Source: Saccopteryx bilineata
Taxonomy: Eukaryota; Chordata; Mammalia; Chiroptera; Emballonuridae
Direction: 5' to 3'
DNA length: 64,000 nt
Assembly (NCBI RefSeq): GCF_036850765.1
Contig: NC_089493.1
Location: 17,919,632-17,983,631 of the forward strand
Shown: piece by piece, positions 12,101 through 23,345 of the stretch
Layout: each line of letters starts with the position of its first letter
Numbering within the stretch: position 1 is the first letter of the stretch
Made by a program: the position numbers and the translations under genes
The notes under the pieces: model-generated
The model's input: the letters and a program-made list of their open reading frames with translations, nothing else
The model's database searches: none
What the model was told of the DNA's origin: nothing

Positions 12101-12488
12101 GAGAAACCGCGAGCGCGCCCCGTGCCGCGGTCCCTGTCCACTGGCGTGCGGAGAAACCCCGCGCGCGCCCGTGCCGAGGTCCCCATCCACTGGCGTGCTG
12201 AGAAACCGCGCGCGCCCCCCGTGCCGCGGTCCCCGTCCACTGGCGTGCGGAGAAACCGCGCGTGCGCCCCCCCCCGTGCCGCGGTCCCCGGCCACTGGCG
12301 TGCGGAGAAACCGTGCGGGCGCCCCATGCCGTGGTCCCCGTCCACTGGCGTGCGGAGAAACCGCGCGCGCGCCCCGTGCCGTGATACCCGTCCACTGGCG
12401 TGCGGAGAAACCGTGCATGCGCCCCGTGCCGCGGTCCCCGGCCACTGGTGTGCCGAGAAACCGTGCGTGCCCCCGAGCCGTGGTCCGG
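12101..12488 (+). repeat. CpG-rich tandem array in the L1 5'UTR, about 8 units of ~50 bp
   Basis: Each unit begins GAGAAACC and ends CCACTGGCGTGCG, with a variable CG-repeat stretch and CCGTGCCGCGGTCC between. Seven full units start near 12101, and an eighth is cut short at about 12488. Unit length varies from 48 to 55 bp, mainly through runs of C or CG. CpG is retained at high density although the surroundings are AT-rich, so the array has not been methylated and decayed for long. Confidence 0.92.
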
Positions 12489-14394
12489 GAGGGGCGCCAA
12501 GGCTGTCTTTCCTAGTCAGGAGATTCTCTCCATGGGCGGGGCACCTCACCCAGCCATTCAAGCTAACAATCAAGCGCTGGAAGGAGGGGCGCACAGGCAG
12601 CCTGAAATACTTTCTGGAGCACAGCTGCGGATCCAATCACTGAAATTAGCTTAACCCAGGAAATCTACGCACCCACGGGGCTCTAATTGATAAGATCTCT
12701 CCCAGTTCAGCAATCCAAGACAAGAGGCGTGATATTTTTCAGTGCCTTTCGCTAAAGGGGTGGGGGCAACTTCTGATTGACAGAGCCTCCATATTCAGGG
12801 ATATACCTAACAAGAAGGACTTAGCAGATATTAAGATCCATAAAGCAAACAGCGACTAGTGCTTCTTCTTCCCAGCCAAAACAGGCTACCAAGTGTGGAA
12901 AGCCTGGGTTGAGTGGTCCAACTGAATGATAGGCGCTGAACAGTCACCTTGACAACAATTGACTCCCAGCCCCACCTGATTACGCTGGAGGCTCTGACTG
13001 CCAGAGCCTTACCCAGAGCCTTGCGCTGAGTGAGGATAGAGTGGGGATTTCCCAGCTCTTTGAGCCTCTTACTCCCCAGACAGAAGCAGTGGCAGCCTCA
13101 TAGCTGGATCACCAGGCTGCTAATTCAGGAAGGGGTGACTAGGAAAGAGACTCCAGGAAAGCAAACTCTCTCATTGTTGGACTTTGCAAACGCCAACAAG
13201 CCTTGACTACCAGCAAGACTAAAGCCAATTATATGACATTGCCATAGAATACCATCAACTGCAAATTCCTACCTAAGAGTGACACAGGGGCAGAACCTGC
13301 GGTACAGAGTCACCAACCAGGAAGAGGGGAGAAAAGAAAAAAGGAAGAAGTTAACCTCTCAAAATCAAGAAAAATCCACAGACTTTATAACTTGTTCCAC
13401 TAATTCTTTGTTGTTGTTGTTTCTTTCTTCTATCTTATTGCCTTTATTATTATTTCTATTTCTTCCACCTCAGTCCTTTTACTCTCTGCCCATCTTATGC
13501 TACCCTTTTCTTGAACTACACTACCCATGAGTGTTACATTTTATTTCTTTTCTTCATCCTAACTCTCCTTTAGGGTTACACTCCAAAACCCTTAACTCTC
13601 ACTCTCTCCCCTTTTGTTTTTTTTTCTTTCCTTTTTTTCTTCCTTCATTTCTCTCTTACTCTTATTTTTTCCTTTCTATTCATTTCTTCTTTTCTCCTTT
13701 TACTTTTCCTCCCATTTAAGCCTCAATCACGAAAAAATTATTTAATTTGGGACTCAAGTTTTTGTGGCTTTTTTTGTTGTTGTTGTTGTTCTTTTTTTTT
13801 CTTCTTCTGCTTTTGTTCTTGGTTTTCCTCTATTTGTTTGTTTTTGTGGCATTTTGGGCACTTTTTCATTGCTTTTTAACTCACTAGCATTCCTCCCAAC
13901 CCAAAGTCTCCATTGTATTTAGTCTTCGCTCCACTTAATACAACAGATTTTTACTTATTATTTTTATTTTTATTTATTTATTTTTAATTATTGTTTTTTC
14001 TCTCCTTTTTTCTGTTTCCCTCTCATCCCTCTCATTATATCTCTTAGTCGACCATCACTTATAAGCAAATCATTTTGTGCTTGTCTAAGATTTTCTCCCC
14101 CCCCTTTTTTTTTTGTATTTAGTAGGTCCCTACTCCCTTTTTTGCCCCTTGAACTCTTCACCCCAAATCAGGCCCTCCATTATAAGCAGTTTTTGTTCCA
14201 TTTAGAATAATATAATTCACAGGTCATCACAATATTTCCCTAAGGAGGTGAGAGGAGGGGAAGAGAAGAAAGAAAAAAGGGGGAAATAATAAATTATCAC
14301 TTTTTTTTGTGGAGTGTTTTCCTTTTTTCTTTTCTTTTTTTCCTTTTTATTTTTTATTAATTCCAATTAACACTATCATCAAGACCACCTTCAG

Positions 14395-15390
14395 ATGCCA
14401 ATAAGAAAAAGGAAATCGAACATTATGGATACAAAAGACAGAGAGGTAACACAAATAGATGTGGAAAAATCTATGGAGAAAAGATTTAACATATTGGAAG
14501 CCTTGGAGCCAAATGACAGAGAATTTAAAATAGAAATCTTAAAAATACTCAGAGATATACAAGAAAACACAGAAAGGCAATTTAAGGAAATCAGAAAACA
14601 ACTCAACGATCACAAAGAATTTATTACCAAGGAAACTGGAACTATAAAAACAAATCAAACAGAAATGAAAAACTCAATTCAAGAGCTGAAAAATGAGGTA
14701 ACAAGCTTAGCTAATAGAACAGCCCAGATAGAAGACAGGATCAGTGAAATAGAAGACAAGCAACTTGAGGCACAACAGAGAGAAGAAGAAAGAGACTCAA
14801 AAATAATAAAAAACGAGAAAGCCCTACAGGAATTGTCTGACTCCATCAGAAAGAATAACATAAGTATAATAGGTATATCAGAGGGAGAAGAGAAAGAAAA
14901 TGGAATGGAGAATATACTCAAACAAATAATAGATGAGAACTTCCCAAGCCTGTGGAAAGAATTAAAGCCTCAAATTCAAGAAGCAAACAGAACACCAAGT
15001 TTTCTTAACCACAACAAACCCACTCCAAGGCACATCATAATGAAGATGAAACAAACCAATGACAAAGAAAAAATTCTCAAGGCAGCCAGGGAAAAGAAGA
15101 ATACAACATATAAAGGAAGGCCTATTAGATTATCATCAGATTTCTCAGCAGAAACTCTACAAGCTAGAAGAGAGTGGACCCCAATATTTAAAGCCCTGAA
15201 AGAGAGGAACTTTCAGCCAAGAATACTATACCCATCAAAGCTATCCTTTAAGTACGAAGGAGATATAAAAATATTCACAAATACAGAAAAGATGAAAGAA
15301 TTTATCATCAGAAAGCCCCCACTCCAGGAAATACTAAAGGGGGTTTTCCAACCAGATTCAAAGAACAAAAGAAAACATAACCACAAGTAA
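14395..15390 (+). CDS. LINE-1 ORF1 protein (RNA-binding chaperone), intact
   Basis: Encodes 331 residues from an ATG to a TAA, close to the 338 of human ORF1p. ORF1p forms trimers that coat L1 RNA and act as a nucleic-acid chaperone in the cytoplasmic ribonucleoprotein. Residues about 20-150 are charged and heptad-like (QLNDHKEFITKET, VTSLANRTAQIEDRISEIE), matching the coiled coil. About 155-250 match the RRM, and 250-331 the C-terminal domain, with RREWTPIFKALKERNFQPRI and YPSKLSFKYEG conserved. The basic start MPIRKRK resembles other L1s. The frame is uninterrupted, unlike ORF2. The start is the first ATG after the pyrimidine-rich 5'UTR. Confidence 0.95.
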   Translation: MPIRKRKSNIMDTKDREVTQIDVEKSMEKRFNILEALEPNDREFKIEILKILRDIQENTERQFKEIRKQLNDHKEFITKETGTIKTNQTEMKNSIQELKNEVTSLANRTAQIEDRISEIEDKQLEAQQREEERDSKIIKNEKALQELSDSIRKNNISIIGISEGEEKENGMENILKQIIDENFPSLWKELKPQIQEANRTPSFLNHNKPTPRHIIMKMKQTNDKEKILKAAREKKNTTYKGRPIRLSSDFSAETLQARREWTPIFKALKERNFQPRILYPSKLSFKYEGDIKIFTNTEKMKEFIIRKPPLQEILKGVFQPDSKNKRKHNHK

Positions 15391-15718
15391 AAGCTCCACC
15401 AAGAAAACAATAAAACCAAACTTAAACTGTGACAACAAAAGAAAAAAAAAAGGGGAGAAAGGATGAAGATTAACAGTAGCAAAGGACGATGAAGCGCAGA
15501 AATACTCACAAGAAAGGGTACTACAATGAATATGGTAGGTACCCTTTTCATTACTTAATGGTAACCACCCTTGAAAAAACCACCACAAAAACACTTGACT
15601 TAAAAAAGGCAGCAACAGAGGAAAGAAGTATGGAATACAAACAAACAAAAACAAACGATAGAAAAACAAAAGAGAAGAATCAAACAAGATACAAAACTAA
15701 CAAAAAGCAATTTATAAA
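15391..15718 (+). other. L1 inter-ORF spacer, A-rich, 328 bp
   Basis: Much longer than the 63-bp spacer of human L1. It is purine- and A-rich. It contains a 79-codon open frame (15489-15728) rich in Lys and Thr that overlaps the ORF2 start by 10 bases. No motif supports that frame as a protein. It could matter for how ribosomes reach the ORF2 ATG. Confidence 0.7.
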
Positions 15719-18700
15719 ATGGCAATAGGGAACCCACAAGTGTCAATAATTACACTAAATGTAAATGGATTAAACTTACCAATAAAAAGACACAGAGTAG
15801 CAGAATGGATTAAAAAAGAAAATCCAACTATATGCTGCCTACAAGAAACTCATCTAAGCAATAAGGATAAAAACAAATTCAAAGTGAAAGGCTGGAAAAC
15901 AATACTCCAAGCAAACAACACCCAAAAAAAAGCAGGTGTAGCAATACTCATATCTAATAATGCTGACTACAAGACAGAAAAAGTACTCAGAGACAAAAAT
16001 GGCCATTTCATAATGATTAAGGGGACACTGAATCAAGAAGACATAACAATCCTTAATATATATGCACCAAACCAAAGAGCACCAAAATATATAAGACAGC
16101 AACTTATTGACCTTAAAACAAAAACTGACAAAAATACAATCATACTTGGAGACCTCAATACACCGCTGACGGCTCTAGATCGGTCATCCAAACAGAGAAT
16201 CAATAAAGATATAGTGGCCTTAAATGAAATACTAGAACAACTGGATATGATAGACATCTACAGGACACTTTATTCCAAAGCGACAGAGTATACATTTTTC
16301 TCTAGTGTACATGGAACATTCTCAAGAATTGACCATATGTTGGGCCACAAAGACAATATCAGCAAATTTAAAAAAATTGAAATTGTGCCAAGCATATTCT
16401 CTGATCATAAAGCCTTGAAACTAGAATTCAACTATAAAAAAAAGGGGGAAAAACCCACAAAATTGTGGAAACTAAACAACATACTTCTAAAAAATGAATG
16501 GGTCAAAGAAGAAATAAGCGCAGAGATCAAAAGATATATACAGACAAATGAAAATGAAAATACGACATATCAGAATCTCTGGGATGCAGCAAAAGCAGTA
16601 ATAAGAGGAAAGTTCATATCACTTCAGGCCTATATGAACAAGCAAGAGAGAGCCGAAGTAAACCACTTAATTTCACACCTTAAGGAACTAGAAAAAGAAG
16701 AACAAAGACAACCCAAAACCAGCCGAAGAAAGGAGATAATAAAAATCAGAGCAGAAATAAACAAAATAGAGAACAGAAAAACTATAGAAAAAATCAATAA
16801 AACAAGGAGCTGGTTCTTTGAAAAGATCAACAAAATCCACAAACCCTTGGCAAGACTCACCAAGGAAAAAAGACACAGGACTCAAATAAATAAAATCCAA
16901 AATGAAAGAGGAGAGATCACCACAGACATCACAGATATACAAAGAATTATTGTAGAATACTATGAAAAACTATATGCCACCAAATACAACAATCTAGAAG
17001 AAATGAATAAATTCCTAGAACAATACAACCTTCCTAGACTGAGTCATGAAGAAGCAGAAAGCCTAAACAGACCAATCAGCAGGGAGGAAATAGAAAAAAC
17101 TATTAAAAACCTCCCCAAAAATAAAAGTCCAGGCCCAGATGGTTATACTAGTGAATTCTATCAAACATTCAAAGAAGACTTGGTTCCTATTCTACTCAAA
17201 GTCTTCCAAAAAATTGAAGAAGAAGCAATACTTCCAAACACATTTTATGAGGCCAACATAACCCTCATACCAAAACCTGGCAAGGATGGCACAAAGAAAG
17301 AAAACTACAGACCAATATCTCTAATGAATATAGATGCTAAAATACTAAACAAAATACTAGCAAATCAAATACAACAACATATTAAAAAAATAATACATCA
17401 TGATCAAGTGGAATTCATCCCAGAATCTCAAGGATGGTTCAACATACGTAAAACGGTTAACGTAATACACCATATCAACAAAACAAAGAACAAAAACCAC
17501 ATGATCTTATCAATAGATGCAGAAAAGGCTTTCGATAAAATACAACACAATTTTATGTTTAAGACTCTCAACAAAATGGGTATAGAAGGAAAATATCTCA
17601 ACATAATAAAGGCCATATATGATAAACCATCAGCCAACGTCATATTAAATGGCGTAAAACTGAGGACTTTCCACCTTAAATCAGGAACACGACAGGGGTG
17701 TCCACTCTCTCCACTCTTATTTAACGTGGTGCTAGAAGTTCTGGCCAGAGCAATCAGACAAGACAAAGAAATAAAAGGCATCCATATCGGAAAAGAAGAA
17801 GTAAAGGTATCACTTTGTGCTGATGATATGATCCTATACATCGAAAACCCAAAGGACTCCACAAAAAGATTACTAGAAACAATAAACCAATACAGTAAGG
17901 TCGCAGGATACAAAATTAACATACAGAAGTCCATAGCCTTTCTATATGCCAACAATGAAATATTAGAAAATGAACTCAAAAAAATAATCCCCTTCACGAT
18001 TGCAACAACAACAACAAAAATACCTAGGAATAAACATAACAAAGAATGGAAAGGACCTATATAAAGAAAACTACAAGGCATTGCTAAGAGAAATAGAAAA
18101 AGACACAATGAGATGGAAAAATATTCCTTGTTCTTGGATAGGAAGAATAAATATAATTAAAATGGCCATATTACCCAAAGTAATATATAAATTTAATGCA
18201 ATTCCCATCAAAATTCCTATGACATTTTTTAAAGAAATGGAACAAAAAATCATCAGATTTATATGGAACTATAAAAAACCCCCAATAGCCAAAGCAATAC
18301 TAAGGAAAAAGAATGAAGCTGGGGGCATTACAATACCTGACTTTAAACTATATTATAGGGCCACAATAATCAAAACAGCATGGTATTGGCAGAAAAATAG
18401 ACACTCAGACCAATTGAACAGTATAGAAAGCCCAGAAATAAAACCACATATATATGGTCAAATAATCTTTGATAAAGGGGCCAACAACACAAAATGGAGA
18501 AAAGAAAGCCTCTTCAACAAATGGTGTTGGGAAAACTGGAAAGCCACATGCAAAAGAATAAAACTCGACTACAGCCTGTCCCCGTGTACTAAAATTAATT
18601 CAAAATGGATCAAAGACCTAAATATAAGATCTGAAACAATAAAGTACATAGAAGAAGACATAGGTACTAAACTCATGGATCTGGGTTTTAAAGAACATTT

Positions 18701-19548
18701 TATGAATTTGACTCCAATGGCAAGAGAAGTGAAGGCAAAGATAAATGAATGGGACTACATCAGAATTAAAAGTTTTTGCTCAGCAAGAGAAACTGATATC
18801 AAAATAAACAGACAGCCAACTAAATGGGAAATGATATTTTCAAACGACAGCTCAGATAAGGGCCTAATATCCAAAATTTACAAAGAACTCATAAAACTCA
18901 ACAACAAACAAACAAACAATCCAATAAAAAAAATGGGAAGAGGACATGAACAGACACTTCTCCCAGGAAGAAATACAAATGGCCAACAGATATATGAAAA
19001 GATGCTCAGCTTCATTAGTTATTAGAGAAATGCAGATCAAGACTACAATGAGATACCACCTCACCCCTGTTAGATTAGCTATTATCAACAAGACGGGTAA
19101 TAACAAATGTTGGAGAGGCTGTGGAGAAAAAGGAACCCTCATACACTGTTGGTGGGAATGTAAAGTAGTACAGCCACTATGGAGGAAAGTATGGTGGTTC
19201 CTCAAAAAACTGCAAATAGAACTACCTTATGACCCAGCAATCCCTCTACTGGGTATATACCCCAAAACCTCAGAATCATTGATACGTAAAGACACATGTA
19301 GCCCCATGTTCATAGCAGCACTGTTCACAGTGGTCAAGACATGGAAACAACCAAAAAGCCCTTCAATAGAAGACTGGATAAAGAAGATGTGGCACATATA
19401 CACTATGGAATACTACTCAGCCATAAGAAATGATGACATCAGATCATTTACAGCAAAATGGTGGGATCTTGATAACATTATAAGGAGTGAAATAAGTAAA
19501 TCAGAAAAAAACAAGAACTACATGATTCCATACATTGGTGGAACATAA
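15719..19548 (+). pseudogene. LINE-1 ORF2 (endonuclease / reverse transcriptase), two frameshifts
   Basis: ORF2p nicks target DNA and primes reverse transcription of L1 RNA. The endonuclease residues N14, E43, D145, N147, D205 and H230 fall at the same numbers as in human ORF2p. The RT active site is CADD at 700-703, with Cys where human has Phe and D702/D703 kept. The C-terminal Cys/His cluster is present ([18 protein letters not shown]). Frame 1 runs 15719-18064. The match moves one frame in the ACAACA/A5 tract at 18004-18021 and again at the A8 run 18926-18933, ending at TAA 19548. The span is 3830 nt; without one base at each lesion it would be 1276 codons including stop, the human length. 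No nonsense codons were seen. As read, only endonuclease and RT could be made. Confidence 0.95.
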
Positions 19549-19825
19549 AAATGAGACTAAGAGACATGGACAAGAGTGTGGTGGTTACCAGGGGTGGGGG
19601 GAGGGAGGATGCAGGAGGGAGGGAGGGAGAGATTTAGGGGGAGGGGGAGGGGCACAGAGAAAACTAGATAGAGGATGACAGAGGACAATCTGACTCTGGG
19701 CGAGGGGTATGCAACATAATTTGGTGAGAAGATGACCTAGACATGTTTTCTTTGAATATATGTACCCTGAATTATTAATGTCATCCCATTAACATTAATA
19801 AAAATTTATTAAAAAAAAAAAAAAA
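19549..19825 (+). other. L1 3'UTR with G-rich tract, poly-A signal and tail
   Basis: 19587-19652 holds repeated G-runs (GGGGTGGGGGGAGGGAGG, then GGGGGAGGGGGAGGGG), the polypurine G-quadruplex-prone tract common to mammalian L1s. AATAAA lies at 19797-19802 and a 15-A tail at 19811-19825. Confidence 0.9.
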
Positions 19826-19839
19826 GAGGGACAGAGGGG

Positions 19840-20024
19840 TGAGAGAGATAAAGAGGGCAAAGGGGAGGTGAATGGTGACGGAAGAAGACTTGACCTGAGG
19901 TGGAAAACACATGATACAATGTATAGATGACGTATATAGAATCATACAACTAAAATCTATATAATTTTATGAAGTAGTGTCACCCCAAAGTTTAATAAAA
20001 ATTTAAATGAAATTAAAAAGAATA
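19840..20024 (+). mobile_element. Older LINE-1 3' end, the target of the young L1
   Basis: The text ACACATGATACAATGTATAG through CTATATAATTTTATGAAG and GTGTCACCCCAAAG to an AATAAA and A-rich end matches old laurasiatherian L1 3' ends, the sense counterpart of 7575-7740. Its upstream part probably lies before 11835, so the young L1 split it. Confidence 0.65.
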
Positions 20025-20884
20025 GAAGACTTCAAAAATGGATGTATTGATACAAGTTCAACTTTAAGAATTTAATCTTTTTTTCTTAAAAATTTTAATT
20101 TATTGTGTTAATTGGCCCAGAATACAGAGATGTTTATTTCTAAACTAGAACCACTCTGAATACCTAGAAATAAAGGTTTGAATAAGAAAAGTATCTTTAT
20201 AAAATGAAATACTGTGTTCTTCAGAATAATATTTCAGAAATTGCAAAGCAAACTTAATAGTGTGTATAATAAAATTATTTTTAATTATAAGTTAAGTGGA
20301 AGTAAATGAAAATATCTATAAAGATGCAAATACATATATATGCATATATATTTGAGTAGTAAAATTATGATTGATTTGTTCTTTAGGTTTATTCTTTTCT
20401 CATATTTTTTCATCATGAACATACATTTTATTAGGTAATTAAAATGTTAGTTGCTATGGCAAAGAAGTTTATACAGGTTAATATGCATTGACATTCAATA
20501 GTGCATGCCATATTAAATTTTTAAAGATAGTAACAGAACACTTACCTACTTCATAATTCTAAGATGTAAAAATCAAATCAAAATTAGAGTGCATAAATCA
20601 AAATGTGATCTCCAGTGGACATATTTATAAAAAGATTCTTTTTTTATCTGTAATTTTAATGTTTTAATAAAGAATATGAAATCAATAATAAAATCAAGTT
20701 ATTTTAAAAATATGGTCAAATACCTATGAGGGCAACCAGCTATTAAAAATTGGAATAATTTATTTTTGTTCAAGTGATCCTTAAGTTATAGATTCTTTTT
20801 TAATGGATCCAATAAGAAATTTGGTTCCTGTGTTAATTAACATGATTGCCATTTTTTCATAATCAATTTATCTTTCATTTAAAT
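20025..20884. other. AT-rich unique sequence
   Basis: No repeat family or exon was recognised. Confidence 0.4.
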
Positions 20885-21005
20885 CACAGGCTTAGGCGTC
20901 TACCAGGAGCTTGTCAGAAATGGACAATCTCCAGCCTCTCTCAGACCACAGGTGTCAGGATCTTCATTTTAGCCAGGGCCTCAGGGATCTCGTGTGAACA
21001 TTACC
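20885..21005 (+). repeat. MER5-like hAT-Charlie remnant
   Basis: ACCAGGAGCTTGTCAGAAAT, AATCTCCAGCCTCTCTCAGA, ATCTTCATTTTAGCCAGGGC and TCTCGTGTGAACATTA follow the order of a MER5-type consensus (a non-autonomous hAT-Charlie transposon). It is heavily diverged and the terminal repeats are not clear. Confidence 0.6.
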
Positions 21006-23149
21006 TTCATTGCACTGAGCTGTATCAGTTGAGATTACTAAACATCACCTCTTTTGTCAATGCCATTCTGACCACCCTCTGTTAAAAAAAAAAAAAAAAA
21101 AAGCAAATCTCCTTCCCTTAATTCATTTTTCCACAGCAATTGCCAGTATCTGATCTTTATAACTTAAATTTATTAGTTATTACATAATCATTTTTAACAT
21201 TTTCTGTTGTCTCTGTGTTCAGGAGAGTTTAGTGAAGGAGTTTTGTGAAAAGTGTTGAGTTCAGGATTGGAAGGCAAGATTGTGTATGAGTCACAGTGGA
21301 GATAAGAGCATTATTTATGCAACAATTGCTTCCTGAACTTGTATTACATGTCATAGACATATAACGCCAAAACCATTCAGAGTTTGGGGCATTTGATAAT
21401 GAATGGTGCCAAGGAAAAGTAGTGAATGAAGGAAATGGAGAGAGTTGGACTTTGCAATGTTAACAGCATTATTGGGAAAGGCCACACTCAGAAGGTGACA
21501 TCAATACATGCTTATTTAAAGGCTACTAAGTTCAAGTTACTGTACTCAAGGTACTAGAGGAAGGGGGTAACAAAAAAGAGATATAATATAAGAAAGCAAA
21601 TATGTTGTGGTAGTGCACATTAGATGGTTCTAGTTTTATCAACATGTGGGAAGCATTCATAAGCAGGCAGAAGAAGGGTTAAGGAAAGTGGAAAATACTT
21701 GGAATAGCCCATGTGGAGTCAATTAGATATGCAGACTCTATCCTGCCCCACCCACCACTCTACCATAAATGAGTTGTGCTTTCCTAATGCATTGCACATA
21801 TTCTGATCTTGTACTTAGGTAGAAAAAGAACACATTCGGTGTCCCACTAAACTAAGAACTGAGTGAGGGTACAGTCTGTTACAGATAAACCACTAAATCC
21901 TCATGTCACAATTCATGACGTGACATGGAAAAGATGATTGATAAGTGTTTGACAAAAGGTCACCAAACAAAAACACAGAAAGAAGGTAAAAGGCCACAGA
22001 AAACAGATAATGGTGTTTCTTTTGGATTGGAGACTGAAAACTTGCTGCCACAGTAACCTCAAGAGAATGAAAGAATGTGAAGTGTTGGTGGTCTGAAGGT
22101 GTGGTCTCAACAAGGGGCTGATGAACTTGAATAATAAGAAAGTACCAAGGGAATCAAAGTCCTGTAGAGGCAGAAGGGTGAACTCTTCCAGGTCAAAGGT
22201 CAGTGATAAGTAGAAATGGAGCTGTGGTCAAGACAAGGAACAACCATGTTCAAGAATATTTCTCTATGATGAGTATATGTACCAGTCAGCTGTTGATCAC
22301 TCACAAACTAAATAGTGTCTCAGAGGACACAATATGTACATTTTACTAAAATCAGATTCCCATTAAAGACACTTTTGAGGAAACAGGACTTTTAATGAGA
22401 GGCTTAATTAGTTTACATTCTCTAGAACAGTATGAGAAGATGTGTGCTCTCTGCCCTTGATGTCAGCAACCAACTGAAGTTGGTGATTACAGACCTAGCG
22501 GCCATCATCTCAGGGTGGCAGGAGCCATACCTGCAGATGCTTTGGACTCCAACTGAACTGCAAGCACAACTTCTGATGAGGCCACATGACTGGCAACAAG
22601 GTCACTAAATGCATCACTTACCAAAAAAAATATACTAACTGGGTGGAAGCATCTAGGAGCGTTCTCAAATGGCTTCAAGTTCCCAAATGGTTTTGATTGT
22701 GCATGCGAATCAAAAGAAAACATTTCCTCTTCCTGATATTATAAAACATGAATGTAAATTTATCAGAAAATACCAAGAGGCATTGAATGCAATGACTACT
22801 TAACTCTTAGATCACCTACCCAGCCCTTACCCTTAGGGACCAGCTCTCCTAACACTGTGTCAAACCTCATCCTTGGTCATATTTAACACCACTTTCTTTT
22901 TTTTTTTTAGGCAGTAGTGCCCTTGCCAAGATGTGCCTAAGGATTGTAAAGTTTATGGATTTTTTTCATCCTCTTCATGATAAACTTGGATGAGAATTAT
23001 GACTGAATAAAAGGAAGCCTTTGTCTAACTAGCCATCCAGGGATTCTTATGAAATGGATATTTTCTTAGTGTAAGCAGAAGCAATATGTTCTCCTGATTA
23101 GTACTTGTTGACTGCTTGTTGACTGCCTGGGAGCTCAGGGCCAAGTTGG
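21006..23149. other. Mixed unique and decayed repeat sequence
   Basis: Around 21460-21620 there is weak similarity to the complement of an L2 3' region (GGGAAAGGCCACACTCAGAAGGTGACAT), too decayed to call. The minus-strand open frame at 22505-22723 has no known motif. Nothing else was recognised. Confidence 0.35.
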
Positions 23150-23345
23150 TTGAGTTATGGTCCCCGGTCTGTCACGAGCACACTGTGTAACCTTGTCCAA
23201 GTTATGTTACCTCTTAGCATTTCATTTGCGAAATGGTTGTAATCAGACCTTTCTGACAGGAATGTTGTAAGGGTTAATTAATTGCTGTTTGTTAAGTGTG
23301 CTGAGATTGTCAGATTAAAGCATTAAGGAAGTGTCAAGTTTGTGT
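23150..23345 (+). repeat. MIR SINE remnant
   Basis: CACTGTGTAACCTTGTCCAAG, CATTTGCGAAATGG and GTTGTAAGGGTTAATTAATT align with the MIR order: loss of precursor head, then the core and the 'TTGTGAGGATTAAATGA' part. Confidence 0.6.

Larger units (their letters stand above)
11853..14394 (+). promoter_or_regulatory. LINE-1 5'UTR / internal promoter region
   Basis: The first bases carry a cAMP-response-element palindrome and a YY1-like motif. A CpG-rich tandem array follows, then about 800 bp of unique 5'UTR, then a long pyrimidine-rich stretch (about 13400-14390). At 2.5 kb it is longer than the roughly 0.9-kb human L1 5'UTR. Open frames in the array on both strands result from its high GC and 50-bp periodicity and are not genes. 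Confidence 0.85.
11853..19825 (+). mobile_element. L1: Full-length young LINE-1 retrotransposon
   Basis: A complete L1 of about 7.97 kb: 5'UTR (11853-14394), ORF1 (14395-15390), inter-ORF spacer (15391-15718), ORF2 (15719-19548, two frame changes), 3'UTR with a G-rich polypurine tract, AATAAA at 19797-19802 and a short poly-A. Perfect 18-bp target duplications at 11835-11852 and 19822-19839 and a TT/AAAA insertion site show target-primed reverse transcription. No nonsense codon was found in either ORF, which suggests very recent insertion. ORF2 carries two frame-changing indels in A-rich tracts, so the copy as read cannot make full ORF2 protein. Those could be real or sequencing errors. The host site appears to be the 3' end of an older L1. 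Confidence 0.97.

Noticed and set aside
12101..12488. CRISPR-like array of direct repeats
   Set aside because: Units are contiguous with no unique spacers, and they lie inside a mammalian L1 promoter.
11922..12654. Several overlapping open frames of 84-208 codons, Arg/Pro/Gly-rich, both strands
   Set aside because: They are produced by the GC-rich 50-bp tandem array in the L1 5'UTR, where a repeat unit without stops keeps many frames open.
13279..13719. Hydrophobic Phe/Leu/Ser-rich open frames
   Set aside because: They result from the pyrimidine-rich part of the L1 5'UTR.
15213..18253. Minus-strand open frames of 60-226 codons, hydrophobic
   Set aside because: They are antisense shadows of the A-rich L1 ORF1 and ORF2.
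22505..22723. 72-codon minus-strand frame considered as a processed-pseudogene piece
   Set aside because: I could not match it to any protein, and there is no poly-A tail or target duplication nearby.
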